A DNA stretch of 64,000 nucleotides, taken from Lutraria lutraria. Taxonomy: Eukaryota > Mollusca > Bivalvia > Venerida > Mactridae. The position numbers were made by a program, and so were the translations under genes. The stretch covers positions 31,461,843-31,525,842 of the forward strand of contig OZ026838.1 in assembly GCA_964023205.1 (NCBI GenBank), in the 5' to 3' direction. The notes beneath the pieces were generated by a model. That model searched no databases. It was not told where the DNA came from and worked only from the letters and a program-made list of their open reading frames with translations. Shown here one piece after another: positions 1 to 11,432 of the stretch (position 1 is the stretch's first letter; every line of letters begins with the position of its first letter).

Positions 1-1279
1 AAGGTAAGTGTCCTGACTGAGAAAAATCAGGATTAAAACTATTGGTTGTGTGAAATTGGGGTATATCAGAAGAAAACCCCCCATTACTAAGGATTTGTGA
101 AAATCCACTTTCCGGTTGAAATAAGGATGCTGCCTGTCTAGACAATGGTCTACCATATTCACTACTGTCGATTGAACCCCTGTCCGCACTTCCAAACATA
201 TAGTGCGGATTGTTCCCAGATAATACTGAAGGCCGTGGACGACCAAAACCTGAAATTTGATGTGACCTTGTGAAAGGTTGGTCACGAGGGTCGTATCTTG
301 GATGTGAACTATCTTGTCTCTGTCTTATCTGCATCCTATTTTGATTTCTGCCAAAAGGCCTCTCATGTGTAATGACTCGTGGAAGAGGTCCTCTTCTGGC
401 TAATCTATCATTAGGACCACGAGAATTTCGCTGACCTACAGTTCCTCTGTCTCTTGACCTATGTCTTATTGACATTGTCGAACCTCCTGAACGGTTGTTT
501 ATACCAGTTACTGGTGAGCCAAGTTCTAAGGATTGTGCATTATTGTTAGGAATACTATGTTCTACAATCGTGGGTTTGCTCTGTCCTTGAATGTTTTTCT
601 CCGCAACAGGTAAAGGCGTAGAATCTACTATAAATCCATCACCAGAATCAGCTGATGTACTATGTTCCACCGCACTTGGTTCTTTGGTATTGCTATTAGG
701 AGACGTCTCAGATTTTGTGCTAGTACGGGAGAATCCGTTTGTGAGTGCACGAATTGTTTCAAGAAATCCGCCAGCAAATAATGGATCGGAAGAAGCAACG
801 GATGTTTCAGTGTTGATTGTTCCAACACCATCAGTTCCAGAGTCCATTGCTACGTGTCCATCGGAACTAAATGCATCGAATGAATTCTTTGTGTTGGTGT
901 TTGTCACAGAAACTCCATCGAGTTGATTATTTGTATCACTGCTAGCTTTTCCAAAACCATCGGAACCAAAACCATCTGTGGGAGGAAAAACTTGTATACT
1001 GGATATTCTTGTTCCATCAGCTGCATGTCCCGAGGAGGGTTTTATTTTACTTCCGTTTGCTACCTTCGATGTGGTATGTCCACTTTCGTGAGAAGGTGAA
1101 TCATGACTACCAGAGCTATGCTTGAAACTATCCGAGCCAACCCCTTCATTTGCACTACCACTGAATCCACTTATAAGATTGTCGAAAAATGATGTTGCTT
1201 TTGTCTTAGGTGTTTTCTGTCCTTTAATAACACAAACAAATCCAATATATACAGCGATCACGAAAATTAACGTCTTCAT
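1..1279 (-). CDS. P1: secreted Ser/Gly/Asp-rich protein with Arg-rich C-terminal half (3' end outside window)
   Basis: The frame is open from the ATG at 1277-1279 to the window edge, giving 426 codons without a stop, so the gene is truncated by the window. Residues 1-20 form a signal peptide (MKTLIFVIAV... ending in VIKG) and the mature chain would begin with Gln21. Residues 21-265 are rich in Ser, Gly, Asp and Thr, with DGFGSDGFG at 102-110 and a His/Ser patch at 53-68. Residues 268-350 are strongly basic (repeated RxR, RRGPLP), so the protein is bipartite in charge. The mature part has no Cys. A splice acceptor (TTTATTTCAG) ends at 1286, nine bases before the coding start, so the 5' UTR is probably split. 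A strong donor (ACAG|GTAAGG) at 2255 could end that first exon. No family is recognised. Signal peptide, composition and co-orientation with the other genes suggest an extracellular matrix or secretion protein, which is inference. Confidence 0.75.
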   Translation of the reverse strand, partial: MKTLIFVIAVYIGFVCVIKGQKTPKTKATSFFDNLISGFSGSANEGVGSDSFKHSSGSHDSPSHESGHTTSKVANGSKIKPSSGHAADGTRISSIQVFPPTDGFGSDGFGKASSDTNNQLDGVSVTNTNTKNSFDAFSSDGHVAMDSGTDGVGTINTETSVASSDPLFAGGFLETIRALTNGFSRTSTKSETSPNSNTKEPSAVEHSTSADSGDGFIVDSTPLPVAEKNIQGQSKPTIVEHSIPNNNAQSLELGSPVTGINNRSGGSTMSIRHRSRDRGTVGQRNSRGPNDRLARRGPLPRVITHERPFGRNQNRMQIRQRQDSSHPRYDPRDQPFTRSHQISGFGRPRPSVLSGNNPHYMFGSADRGSIDSSEYGRPLSRQAASLFQPESGFSQILSNGGFSSDIPQFHTTNSFNPDFSQSGHLP

Positions 1280-1289
1280 TTTTATCTGA

Positions 1290-2945
1290 AATAAAGAATA
1301 CATAATTCAGTTTTAATTAATAATTCGATTTTAATTAATTAAATTACATAATGTTTCCATAACATCATAACAACAAGACACTACATGTGTGTTTAAAACC
1401 GTCCTTAAAGGAAGGAATTTGTTTATGTCAGTAATATAAAGGCAATTGTACGTACATGTTTCGCCCTTGGTAATCACAAATAAGTATCAAAATGGAAATC
1501 CAGATTCAACATAAGTATACGGTGCTTTGAACAAGAAGATTCGCCTTTCATTAAATGTACTAAGACGGCGATCAACCATAGCATTACTGACGTTTCATGA
1601 TACGCTATGGTTGCGGTTACCCATTGATGGATTAATAATACAGGTCACGTGACGAGTGATGTAGTCTGTTTTTCTTTCAATTTTCCGGGTTATACGCTTA
1701 CATGTGACTTGTCTATCGCTAAATATTGAATGTTTATTTGTTTGACCAAACACTGCCAACGGCTCATGCTTGACACGAAACTTGCGTACTTCAAACTAAA
1801 TCTTATGTTTATATATAGACATGAATAACACAACAGACTTATAAAAGTTCGGATCCTCATCAATTAAGTAAAGTATCAAAGGATTAGATATTAGTACATT
1901 TTCCTCCAGTTCCATATATTAAATTTGTTGTCAGTTTGTAAACTTAGTTTGGTGTAATTTTAAGATGCATGGTCATATGCGCGCACATGCGCTCTCATTG
2001 TGTCCAGGATCATACGAAACATAACAATGTTAAAGTTTAGACCATACATACAATGCTTTGTATCAGTAAATTAGTAAATCAACTGACAAAAGATTTGTGA
2101 TGACATTCTACACGACAAGCAATGACTACTAAATGGTTATTCGTGTTTAATGGTTGCCAATGATTGATATTCTATTAAAACACACAGATCGTGTACGACC
2201 AATAATCGTATATAACAACTGTTTTTACTCAGTATTGTCGTGATCAATGCCTTACCTGTATGCTTACAAACAGATAAAATTTCAGTTATAAATGCCGTTA
2301 TACACCGCTTAATGCGAGTAATGATATATCTTTTGAAGGTAACTATTTTCACAATATTCTTTGATCTGCATTCAAAGTGATCCCTTCTCAAATTTTAAAA
2401 GAAACGCAATACATTTAAAACAACAACAACACGTGTTAAAAATTTCTTTATGTTTCTTAACGTTTCGGCATTGCGCCTTCGTCAGAATAATACATAATAA
2501 AAGAAACGCATAAATACTGAACAAATTGATGATTTCAAACAAACATAAATTAGACATTTTACGGCGACAAACTAAACTATTATTGTTAAGTGAATATCAT
2601 AAGATTGAGTGTCATTATGTATCTTTATCTCGCTGATTTACGTTCGTTTCCTTGCATAGTTTCACATAGTTTTGTGATTATTATAATTTGTTGAACTAAC
2701 AATAACCAGTTCTTGTACTTCCACAGACTAACTAACCGTGATAGTAATGGTAGTTGCGGTGCTGATTGTGTTCAAGAAAGACTATGAGGGTATGCTATGC
2801 ATGCCCTTTCTCAATTTCTTCGAAAGAACACATATCAGTGTTGCCACAAATACTTATCTTAGCTAACATATCATTCTCTAACGTACATTCATGCCTTTGT
2901 GGATTTGTGGACAATTACTTGGACATTTTTCTTTATAATCTTAAA
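1290..2945. other. Upstream region of P1, no coding gene seen
   Basis: AT-rich sequence. It contains the putative 5' UTR intron of P1 (about 1286-2255 if the donor ATACAG|GTAAGG is used). Short open frames here have no recognisable product. At 2462-2490 the minus strand carries CTGACGAAGGCGC...GCCGAAACG, which resembles a common retroelement 3' remnant. Confidence 0.4.
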
Positions 2946-2949
2946 GTGT

Positions 2950-3230
2950 CTTATGATTGCTAGAAGGTGCTAGCTTAGCTGATAAAAGTCTATGTGGTAT
3001 AGATTCTCTATCAGAAGAAGGAGAAGGCACCAGACACATACCTGGATAGAGTTACCGACCTTTTAGCTATCTGGACAGCTGCTTCCTAACATGTGCAATT
3101 TGTCGGTTCTTGGGTTAAATTTGCTCTCACAGGGCTGAAGGGCCAGTGACAACTATCTTTTGATACTGCTTGACTCCCCTTCGGGTATTACTGGCAGCTT
3201 ACTAGTAAGGGACCACAATCATCAAAATAG
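2950..3230 (-). mobile_element. tRNA-derived SINE family B, diverged copy
   Basis: The block from CACATACCTGGATAG through CTGCTTCCTAACATGTG to CGGTTCTTGGGTT can be aligned by eye with a better copy at 34930-35140 (GTCTGGATAGAAC...CAGCTTCCTCTCATGTG...GGTCCCTGCTTGG). The tRNA-like head is on the minus strand. This copy is heavily diverged. Confidence 0.45.
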
Positions 3231-3234
3231 GCCT

Positions 3235-4225
3235 CTACCTTGATAATACTGTCTTATAATGTTAACAGTGGTCAAAAACAAAAGTAAACAAGTAATCCAC
3301 CAAAGTTAAAGTTGAATGTATGTACTGTTCCCTGGGACGGATGGTGAATACATTTTGATCTTTAAAGTCAGAAGCTTTTTTTTTGTTTTATTTAACTGAA
3401 CGTAAATACGTCTAACAAGCAAGTTAATTATGATTATGAACATCCCATCTTAGTTTCGTTTGATTTTTATTCGCGAATGACGAAAATGCAATGGTTACAT
3501 AGTAGATTAATCAACATACGATTCGGGTTATTAATTTCTAAACATTTGTATCAATCATGCAAAGTAAGGTTGATGTATCTTACGTAAGCGAAAATGAAGG
3601 GTGCAGTTTGATATATTTTTTCATAATATTTCTCAAAATTTATCACATCCTCGTGATACGGTATGTTGACTGATTAGGAGCAGAATGAAATATTTGGCTG
3701 AATTTATGCAATCAAAACTGAATATAATATACGAGTATCATTGTTCGTCAAAGGATTTAAAATACTCATAAGATAAGTTCGTGGGGAGTTTAACATAGTA
3801 AAAATAACTTGAGGGAGTCACATTCTAACTCTCAAAGTCAAATTTAATTTAGAAAAACATAAGTCGACGTGCAAAATTGATTTTTTTCTATTTTTTTCAC
3901 CAAGGGCAACTACTTTTACATAAGTTTATAAATGTTTTGTAACAAAAACTGAAGTGTCAAAGAAATAATAATATTTATGTGTAACATTTAGTTGATACGT
4001 CAGGTAAATATATAGTGTTAAAATTTTAATACCTTTGTTTAATTGCATTTATCTTAAAGTAGTTGGTGATTTTAATGCCTGTTAATCACTACTGTTGTCT
4101 GTATTGAAGAGACAATGTGGCGCAACTAAGTGTTTACAATAAAAGATAATGTTCCCATAAATAATATATTGGAAACATCAGTATAAAAATTATAAGAATT
4201 AAACAAAACATCTGCGGTTTGTATA
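3235..4225. other. No gene seen
   Basis: AT-rich sequence with homopolymer T runs (around 3378 and 3880). I see no open frame, repeat or RNA gene I can support. Confidence 0.4.
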
Positions 4226-4229
4226 GACC

Positions 4230-4435
4230 CGTCTTAATTACTAGTAGTCCCAGTGGTCGACTGAATAGTAATCACTAGCTCTTAACCACGGTGAGTTCAA
4301 ATCACACATTGAACCGAATTTCACATGTGTGTTAAAAGTTCAGCCATCTTACGGAAGGTCGCTGTTCTACTCAGGAGTGTGTCTGAATGAACAATTACAA
4401 TGCCCGTAGGCCCATGAAAAAAACAATCTGTCTCC
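4230..4435 (+). mobile_element. tRNA-derived SINE-like repeat
   Basis: A tRNA-like head is visible: an A-box-like GTGGTCGACTGAATAG at about 4252 and a B-box-like GTGAGTTCAAATCAC at about 4289, followed by a non-tRNA body and a short A run (ATGAAAAAAAC) near 4420. The spacing of the boxes fits an RNA polymerase III promoter. I see no intact tRNA fold. Confidence 0.45.
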
Positions 4436-4469
4436 GTTCTGTGTTGCAGTGAACAGCGGCGGTCACATT

Positions 4470-4715
4470 TTCGGTCACGTACGTAGTTTACCGTAGTTAC
4501 TTTTGTACGTAGTTAACAGTAGTGTCACTACGAGTAAGAACGGCCAACTACGTTTAACAACGTACAAAATGTCCAAGGCTAACTAGAGAGAGCTATACCT
4601 GTAACTACTATGAACTACGGATATCTACGTGTTAACATATTTAACTCTACTTGACCCTAGTTTACCGTACCCTAGTTGACCGTAGTATTAGACGTAGTGT
4701 AAATGGTTGCGTCAT
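4470..4715. repeat. Degenerate short repeat of ACGTAGTTTACCGTAGT
   Basis: The words ACGTAGTTTACCGTAG, ACGTAGTTAACAGTAG, AACTACGTTTAACAACGT, TAGTTTACCGTACC and TAGTTGACCGTAG recur on both strands. The array is a patchwork of about eight degenerate 15-17-base units, some inverted. Confidence 0.4.
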
Positions 4716-4739
4716 ATCAATTTAATGTCTAATTTATCT

Positions 4740-6200
4740 TTTGGCAAAAATGTTGTGAGGAACTTCTTTTCCTCGTTGTGAGCACCCATTTTGTATGTCA
4801 ACAAGGTTATTTTTTTCCAAAATTATGAAGAATGCAAGCCGTGGTGTAAAAATATTGATATGCAGTAAGCTAGCTTAGAGTTTTCCTAGCGATATCGCCT
4901 GTTGGTGGACAATTTGATGGTAAAACCATACGACGCAGTCACCCGGGTGGCTTGAAAACGAGAAGGAACTTCTCGCCTGACCAAATATAACATCCAAAAC
5001 GTCAATCGTTGTCTTTACATGTGCGTACTCGGACAACCCATAGCTAGCTAATTGCATTTCGATATTTTTACACCAAGGCATGTATTTGTCAGTTTGTCTG
5101 TTTACTCATTTGAATCGTCGAGGTGGTCGCCTAGCGCTTGGTACATTTTTGTACAGCAAAGCCAGTCAACTTGTTTTTGGTTAACGTTTGGTTATCTTAA
5201 CCTTACATAAAGTTTAACCCAGATGTTTGTTCATTTGGGTGCTGGTGTACATCTGGTTAGAACTACCAGCCTTCTGAATTGCTTACTTTCTTTTCCTGGA
5301 TAATATTCGCAATTATGGAGATAAGGGCCTAGTTATTCTTTTAAAAAACAATATCTACCGCAATTGCTGAATTGAACATGAACGTGAAATTTGGAAATGC
5401 ATCCTGATATAAAACTGGCAAACAATGAAACAATATCTACAGACATCAATTAAATACTACGTTTTGGTTTAATAAATATTTTGTCCGTCAGGTATACAGA
5501 TAAATATTCCTGGTTTTGAATTCGTTTAGTGTCTAATTAAATGCAGTTTCTATTCAAATTAAGACATAAAATGCCCTTACTGAATTTTTACCTTTCACTT
5601 TGTGTGTCGTCTTTCAACTGTCTTACGAAGTCGAATTAAATTCCAGCCAATTTATCTTGAATCATCTTAGTCCTTGAAAGAAATGAATTCGTAAACTAGC
5701 TTCTTAATAACTCCGTTATTGTTTGGGTTTAAATTTGTTATGTGAATAAAGCTTCTAGATTGATATACATGTATATACTTATATGTTTGGCTGTGGCTCA
5801 TACATTAGTTATAACGATCTTATAGATCAAATATTCGTGATATAATTTCACAATAGGCTATCTTGTATATGTTATTTATAGAACAGAACATATTTTTATT
5901 AAATCTTCTGCAACAAGGACACATCGATATGTTATTTATAATGCAGAAACGAATGCAGTATAGTTTACGTACATTAGTGTGACATTTTGTTGTGATATCT
6001 TTAATTTTATACATGACTCTAGATACAACGAATTAGACCGAAAGCTCAGTACTTACATGTACTTTCGATGAATTAAATATATTCAGTGCATATATATTCT
6101 ATATGAATACGTGTTACCAGAAATAACGTATATTCCGTTTGTTCTCTGTAGTAATTAATACTGTATGACTTTTGTTTTATGGATGGTCAATCATGTATGA
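4740..6200. other. No gene seen
   Basis: AT-rich unique-looking sequence. Open frames are short and lack recognisable domains. A short word (ATATGTTATTTATA) occurs twice, near 5868 and 5928. Confidence 0.4.
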
Positions 6201-6210
6201 AAACACTGTT

Positions 6211-6272
6211 TCACGGGATTCACGTGAACACCGAGAGGGCGTAGCGCTCGAGGTGTTTCGAGAATCCCGTGA
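6211..6272. repeat. Imperfect inverted repeat (hairpin)
   Basis: TCACGGGATTC at the left pairs with GAATCCCGTGA at the right. The inner arms (AACACCGAG and CTCGAGGTGTT) also pair around a GC-rich loop (AGGGCGTAGCG). The arms are about 25 bases. It is probably a small foldback element or a transposon end. Confidence 0.55.
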
Positions 6273-6734
6273 TCAGGTCTTTTCTACACAGATTGGCCGA
6301 TGTACAAGATTGGTAACGGTCGACAGTCGTCAGATGGCTTCATATTTACCGACATGTCCAACAGCAATACGGACGATATATTCAGGCTCTCTGGCTCCGG
6401 GCATGTGCAGCGACATTGACATCGCAACACCCGATACGATGAACAGGTATATTATAATGCCTTACATATAACCTGAATTTGACTGTAAAATTATCCTTGA
6501 ACTGTAGAACTGGCAACCAATTACACCACCCTATGACGATGAGGTCATTGAATGTTTGTTGAGAGCTTGCCTATCTATACTTGTTGTAACGTTACAGTGT
6601 TTGGTTTGAAAGAAATGTTTTCAGATACGTTTTGAGATAATAAACGCAAAACGTCGATTTCTAGTATCTTATTGGTAAATAACAATCTGCTGCCATGAGT
6701 TCTTGTCATGCCCAATCATTCTAAATGGCGGAAG

Positions 6735-6910
6735 GGTCAACTTTTAATATTCGAGCGATAACTATGGATTGGTTTCATATTAGCCCGCCCAGTTATCACA
6801 TAGGCACTCGATTCCGTGACCTCGACCTCACAACTTTTTGATCAGTAGACCAACGCTCTAACCATTGTGATAACCAATAGGCACTCGATTCCGTGATTTT
6901 TACACTCGGG
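6735..6910 (-). mobile_element. tRNA-like SINE fragment with 20-base direct repeats
   Basis: On the minus strand CACAATGGTTAGAGCGTTGG (A-box-like) is followed by AGGTCGAGGTCACGG (B-box-like). The 20-base word ATAGGCACTCGATTCCGTGA occurs at 6800-6819 and again at 6877-6896, so part of the tRNA-like head has been duplicated. Confidence 0.45.
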
Positions 6911-6929
6911 TTCGTGGTAGGTCATACCA

Positions 6930-7680
6930 TTCAATGGAAAGCTGACAAATTATAATGGCGATTTTCCTCCATATGTGGAAAAGTCTGATTTTATTAACTT
7001 TTTCTTTTGTTAAATGCTTCTCTCAGTATTGAAAAGTGTAATTGAGGTAGCTAAAAAAGCACAGTATGTCGGTCAGGATCGACATGTTCAAAGGGAGACT
7101 ACCACAAGTGGAATATCACAATTTACGATGTTAGTCAAAACATGATTAATATTAATAATACCAAATATTTCAATAGAATCGTTTGCAAATGGAACTTTTC
7201 GAGTGAAATATAATTTTAGTTTCTCAAACCTTTGTGGCTTGCAGTTGTTTTGATATCGTTAAGAATTAGGGACAAACTGATAGCAATATGTCCTAAAATA
7301 AACGACTACATATAGTCTTCTGTCTGTTATTGATATATGTATTTTATATTGCGTTGATTAGTGTGTGCAAATGTATAATGAAGAGCCATTTATAAATCAA
7401 TATACTTGTGAATATGCAATCAAGGCCAGAGCTAACGCATTACTTACTATATGCAGGGTCACTCAAATAGAAGACCATTCAATTGAAAGACCCTGCTATA
7501 TGTGATATAATTTGAGTATTCGTTGACGGATTTCGCTCAAATTTAGCATAAGAATAATTAAAACGTAATGACATCAATTCTAAACCGAATGATTTCAAAA
7601 GTTACCATCACATTCATAATTATAACAATCCAGTCTAGTCTGGTAATCACGGCCTTTATGCATTAAAGAGACGACACATT
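6930..7680. other. No gene seen
   Basis: AT-rich sequence without an open frame or repeat that I can support. Confidence 0.35.
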
Positions 7681-7682
7681 TG

Positions 7683-7868
7683 TACGTGCAGTTCAACCTC
7701 TCTATAGAGTGGCTCTCTCTCTTTTCACCAACAACCTCCCACCAACAACAGCATAATGTTCCCACTGCATGATTTAATTTTTAATTTAGCCTCTCTAGAG
7801 CAACAACCTATGAACAACAATACAATTTTGCTACTCCCTGGTGTTGCTTTGGAGTGGTTGTACTGTAG
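7683..7868. mobile_element. Inverted-repeat element, AACCTCTCTA family (copy 1)
   Basis: The left end GCAGTTCAACCTCTCTA is inverted at the right end (TTTGGAGTGGTTGTACTGTAG). The inside repeats related words (CCTCTCTAGAGCAACAACC). Similar blocks occur at 24885-25075 and 29650-29820, so this is a dispersed non-autonomous family. Confidence 0.5.
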
Positions 7869-7869
7869 T

Positions 7870-9450
7870 TAAAATTTACATGTTCTGACATTTTAAGGGG
7901 ACTGACATGTAATACTTTTACATGCGCTGATCTCGTGGTCAGAATTATCATCAGTATTGTGATTATTTTTAGATGATAAAATTTATAGACCTTTATAGTT
8001 TATACTATTCAGTACATCGGGATGATGATGATGGTGATAAAATTGCACTTTCATTTCATCAGTATTTTTAGTACTTCCAGTTAAAACGTGATGACAATAC
8101 ACTCCCGATAATGTATGGATTTTCCTTATTTGTGACCGAATGTATTAACATTCGTTTGACAGGACGATCGAATATTTGACTATTAAAAATGGTATTTGCT
8201 GCCATCTGAGTAAATCTTAACAAAATCTCACTAAAACTTGACCAAAGTACATCATAGTGATAAGGAAATAATAATCGGCTTTTAGTACATGCATATTGTC
8301 GAATACCATTACACCAAACGTCGTTTAGCCGTATAGTTCTAGCTCCGTTAGTTCGAAGTATTTTTTCGTGTTTTGTTATATTTCCACAGCACTCTATTTC
8401 TTGATAATCAACAAAATGGTGTTTCGGTTCATTATAGTTTGGAGTATTTTTTCGTGTGTCCTGTTTCTACATGTCTGTATAAAAGAAGTTTTGATCGAAT
8501 ATATCTCTAATATATCTGCTGATTCTGGTAAAAGCGTGGACACTAGGGTATAACATGGTACCAATAGCAAGGAACACTGGCGACCTTTCGGGATTTATTG
8601 ATGAACATGTGTCGAACCCTATAGGGATCCTTTCGAATATAGCTGCTCGGGAAACTTTGTTGCAGAGCTGTATTCGTAAACGTTATCGTATACAGCTCCC
8701 GTTCTAAATAATTCTATTCGGAGTAGTTGTTGCTTTTCCGTCTGCAGCTTTCTATCATGTACAAGCCCAAATGATACGACATTTCGAGGTCGTTCCAGTT
8801 CATTTACTAGTATTCATTATGGGGTGGTTAATAATTGTATTCTTGGGTAGGTTAAAATTAACAAAATGATCAAAGAGATAACCGTCCAGAATTAGCCTTC
8901 TGAGAGCTTCTGTTCGCTTGTTTGTTTGTCTGTCAGTTGCCCGTCCTGGCTTAATCTTAAGAAAAGTGTGATTATGTAAAATTATGTAATTTCAAACCTA
9001 TCAAAGGCCTACACGAATAGATAACATAATTGACACCATTTACTCATCAGTTTCATCGAAGTGTATGCGAGCTGTATTCGACTTTGTACATGCTTTTCCC
9101 CGTATACAACTCCTTAGTTTAACGAGTGCCATTCACCAAATGCCGCTACCAAGGGGAGTTTTATTCAAAAGGAACCCTATAGGATGTGACAGAGAAGGGT
9201 ACCAGGCGTTTATCTCACACATTTACTTTGTCGGTGATTCGATCTGACAGCATTGTGGGGCTAGTAGTTACAAGTCAAAGGTTGTAATCTCTATACCACG
9301 ATGGCCTCTCGTTAACCGCAAGTTTCTTAAAGAACCTGTGAGTTTCCCATACAAAATAATTTTACGCGAAATCTATCTCAAAGTCATCCAAATCATGACA
9401 ATGTAAGTTTACAAAATTACTTCATTTTGTTGATATTTGTGAAAATGGTG
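7870..9450. other. No gene seen; two related hairpins
   Basis: No supportable gene. At 8665-8698 GAGCTGTATTCG is inverted as CGTATACAGCTC. A related but looser pair (GAGCTGTATTCG and CGTATACAACTC) sits at about 9069-9112, and AACCCTATAGG recurs near both (8619 and 9173). They look like two diverged copies of one repeat. Confidence 0.35.
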
Positions 9451-9610
9451 TACATTAAAGGGGCATGCCCAGGAACTGCTGTGTTGTTTTTTTCGTACAC
9501 CAAAAATGTGTTTGTCACTTGTAAAACCAATTATTACCGAAAAGTCAAAGAAGAATGTCCGCTCAAAAATGGCCCTATAACGCACGCGTGGGTATTTATA
9601 TGCCGGTTTA

Positions 9611-9636
9611 AATAAAAGGCTTACAAGCCTTTTATT
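9611..9636. repeat. Perfect 12-base palindrome arms with 2-base spacer
   Basis: AATAAAAGGCTT and AAGCCTTTTATT are perfect inverted copies separated by AC. It lies inside the split TTAA element just before the LINE. Confidence 0.7.
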
Positions 9637-9914
9637 GACGACAACGATATTTCCGATTCGTCTGAGAATTTAACTTAGCGTGCGTACATTATGTATGACA
9701 GTAAAACAAAGGAAAACACTATTTTTAATTTTATTTATTCGGTAAAACGAAACCGAGGCCCAAAGTGTAATGGCGTATCTTTTTGGCGCTCTGTGAAAAA
9801 AATCGAAAATTTGCTAATCTAAATTCAAAAGACGGATATAAACTGAGAAATACTGCAGTAATCAAAAGACATATTATCATTTGATCTGGAGGTAACTTTT
9901 TAGTTGAATTGTAC

Positions 9915-11432
9915 ATGAATATGGCTGAAAAATGTGGAAAAAACAACGGTGGAGGCGGTAACAAAGGAAGCAAGGGTGGGGTAAGTGGCTCCCATAACTC
10001 GAATTGTAATCGTCAACAACCAGCTGAACAAAAGCCAATATCACCTACAGTGTTGATTCCTCCTTATCATGGCGTACCACCCTATTTTGTTCACCCAGAA
10101 ATGAGCTTTCGACAGTTTGTAGACCCAAACATGGCGGCCACACATGATGCAAATATTATTGAATTAGTCCAAGAGATGAACACACGGCTTAAAACGATAG
10201 AATCAAACGTATCAAAATTACTGCCTATTGAAAAAGATATATCGAAATTAAAGCTGAGGGTAGAAGAACTTGAACTTACCAATAAATCAATGGCCAAAAG
10301 GGTAACGGAAGTTGAAAATTTCTGCCAAACATTTAGTGATATAGCTGACGACTTTATTACTACAAAACATAATATCCAAGAAGAATTATCCCAAGTTAAA
10401 TCCAGCAACCAATCCTATGAATCAGATATGTCAACAATTCGTAAACAAAACGATGAGTTACACGAATGTTTACTGAATACACAAGCACGTGCTATGGAGA
10501 ATAATCTAATTTTCTTCGGTATTAGTGAGGCCCGACCAGATTCCCAACATCAAACCAACGTCGATACTAGTGTCAATGATAGTAACAGGATGAAAGCACC
10601 AGTGCGCGAAAATACAGAGTCAGTGTTACGCAACATGCTGAAAACAGAGTTGCAAGGCAATGATATTATACATGCCGAATACCAAATTAACCCTGATGAA
10701 ATTCAGTTTAACAAAGTGTTCCGGTTGGGAAACCCAAATAGGATTTCTGAAACAAGCAGACCACGACCTATAGTTGCAGTGTTCGAACGTTACACACAAA
10801 GAGAAACTGTTCGTCGAGCTGGAATAATCCTGAATAAATCACAAACAAGATACAAAATATATGAACATTTCCCCCGTGAAATAGAGGAACGACGAAAACA
10901 ACTCTACCCCATTGCTCGTAAATTCAGCGAGCAGAACAACAAAGTGGTGATTGTCAAAGACAAGCTTTATGTAAATCACATGTTATACGACCCTGAGTCG
11001 GGGACTCTGATCCAACGACAACCACGTTACCAAGGTAACCGTCAACATCCTACGGTTGGTAATAATTTTAATGAGAGACGACCTTACGACAACAATCGGA
11101 AGCCATCACATCTTAACAGATTTGTTGAGCCCACACGAAATACCCGGAATCACAATAGATCTGCTCAGAACTCAACTCCTGATTTTGAAACCCCAAACCG
11201 ATTTGTTGCACTAAATCCAAGGGATGTTACACCTAAACGTAAAGCTCGCTCACCATTAGAAATGGAGATAGCTGCCAAACGCACCGGAAATTCTGTGCAA
11301 AGTTATGTTCATGAAAATTGTGCTGAAATGAGTGTTTCTCAACAACCGTGTTCAAATACATCACAGTGTATCAACCAGCAAGACGCTGAAGAAGGACCTA
11401 CTGTCCCACATTCAGCCACAATCGACAACTAG
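9915..11432 (+). CDS. LINE ORF1 protein (coiled coil, RRM-like and C-terminal domain)
   Basis: 505 residues from the first ATG; the frame is open slightly upstream only through a TTG. The N-terminal 60 residues are Gly/Asn-rich. A heptad-like coiled coil runs from about residue 75 to 190 (KTIESNVSKLL, KLKLRVEELEL, EVENFCQTF). It is followed by an RRM-like segment starting at ENNLIFFGISE and including FRLGNP and RPIVAVFE, then a C-terminal domain with YKIYEHFPREIEERRKQL. This order matches L1-type ORF1p (Transposase_22 type), which acts as a trimeric RNA chaperone that packages the LINE RNA. The rest is basic and low in complexity. It ends with TAG at 11430-11432, and the next frame is in phase with it. 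Confidence 0.85.
   Translation: MNMAEKCGKNNGGGGNKGSKGGVSGSHNSNCNRQQPAEQKPISPTVLIPPYHGVPPYFVHPEMSFRQFVDPNMAATHDANIIELVQEMNTRLKTIESNVSKLLPIEKDISKLKLRVEELELTNKSMAKRVTEVENFCQTFSDIADDFITTKHNIQEELSQVKSSNQSYESDMSTIRKQNDELHECLLNTQARAMENNLIFFGISEARPDSQHQTNVDTSVNDSNRMKAPVRENTESVLRNMLKTELQGNDIIHAEYQINPDEIQFNKVFRLGNPNRISETSRPRPIVAVFERYTQRETVRRAGIILNKSQTRYKIYEHFPREIEERRKQLYPIARKFSEQNNKVVIVKDKLYVNHMLYDPESGTLIQRQPRYQGNRQHPTVGNNFNERRPYDNNRKPSHLNRFVEPTRNTRNHNRSAQNSTPDFETPNRFVALNPRDVTPKRKARSPLEMEIAAKRTGNSVQSYVHENCAEMSVSQQPCSNTSQCINQQDAEEGPTVPHSATIDN

Noticed and set aside
591..926. Plus-strand open frame of 111 codons
   Set aside because: It is antisense to P1, whose minus-strand frame has a signal peptide and runs to the window edge.
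2462..2490. Hammerhead-ribozyme-like core on the minus strand (CTGACGA, short stem, GAAAC)
   Set aside because: The core has C where the hammerhead needs U (CTGAUGA) and I cannot fold stems I and III. It resembles a common Penelope-type remnant, but nothing more than this short word supports it.
2372..2557. Minus-strand 61-codon frame with a signal-like start and Cys run
   Set aside because: It starts with a non-ATG codon and its Cys run comes from a (TTG)n tract in a retroelement-like remnant.
6172..6471. 99-codon plus-strand frame
   Set aside because: It runs through the inverted repeat at 6211-6272 and starts with a non-ATG codon; no domain.
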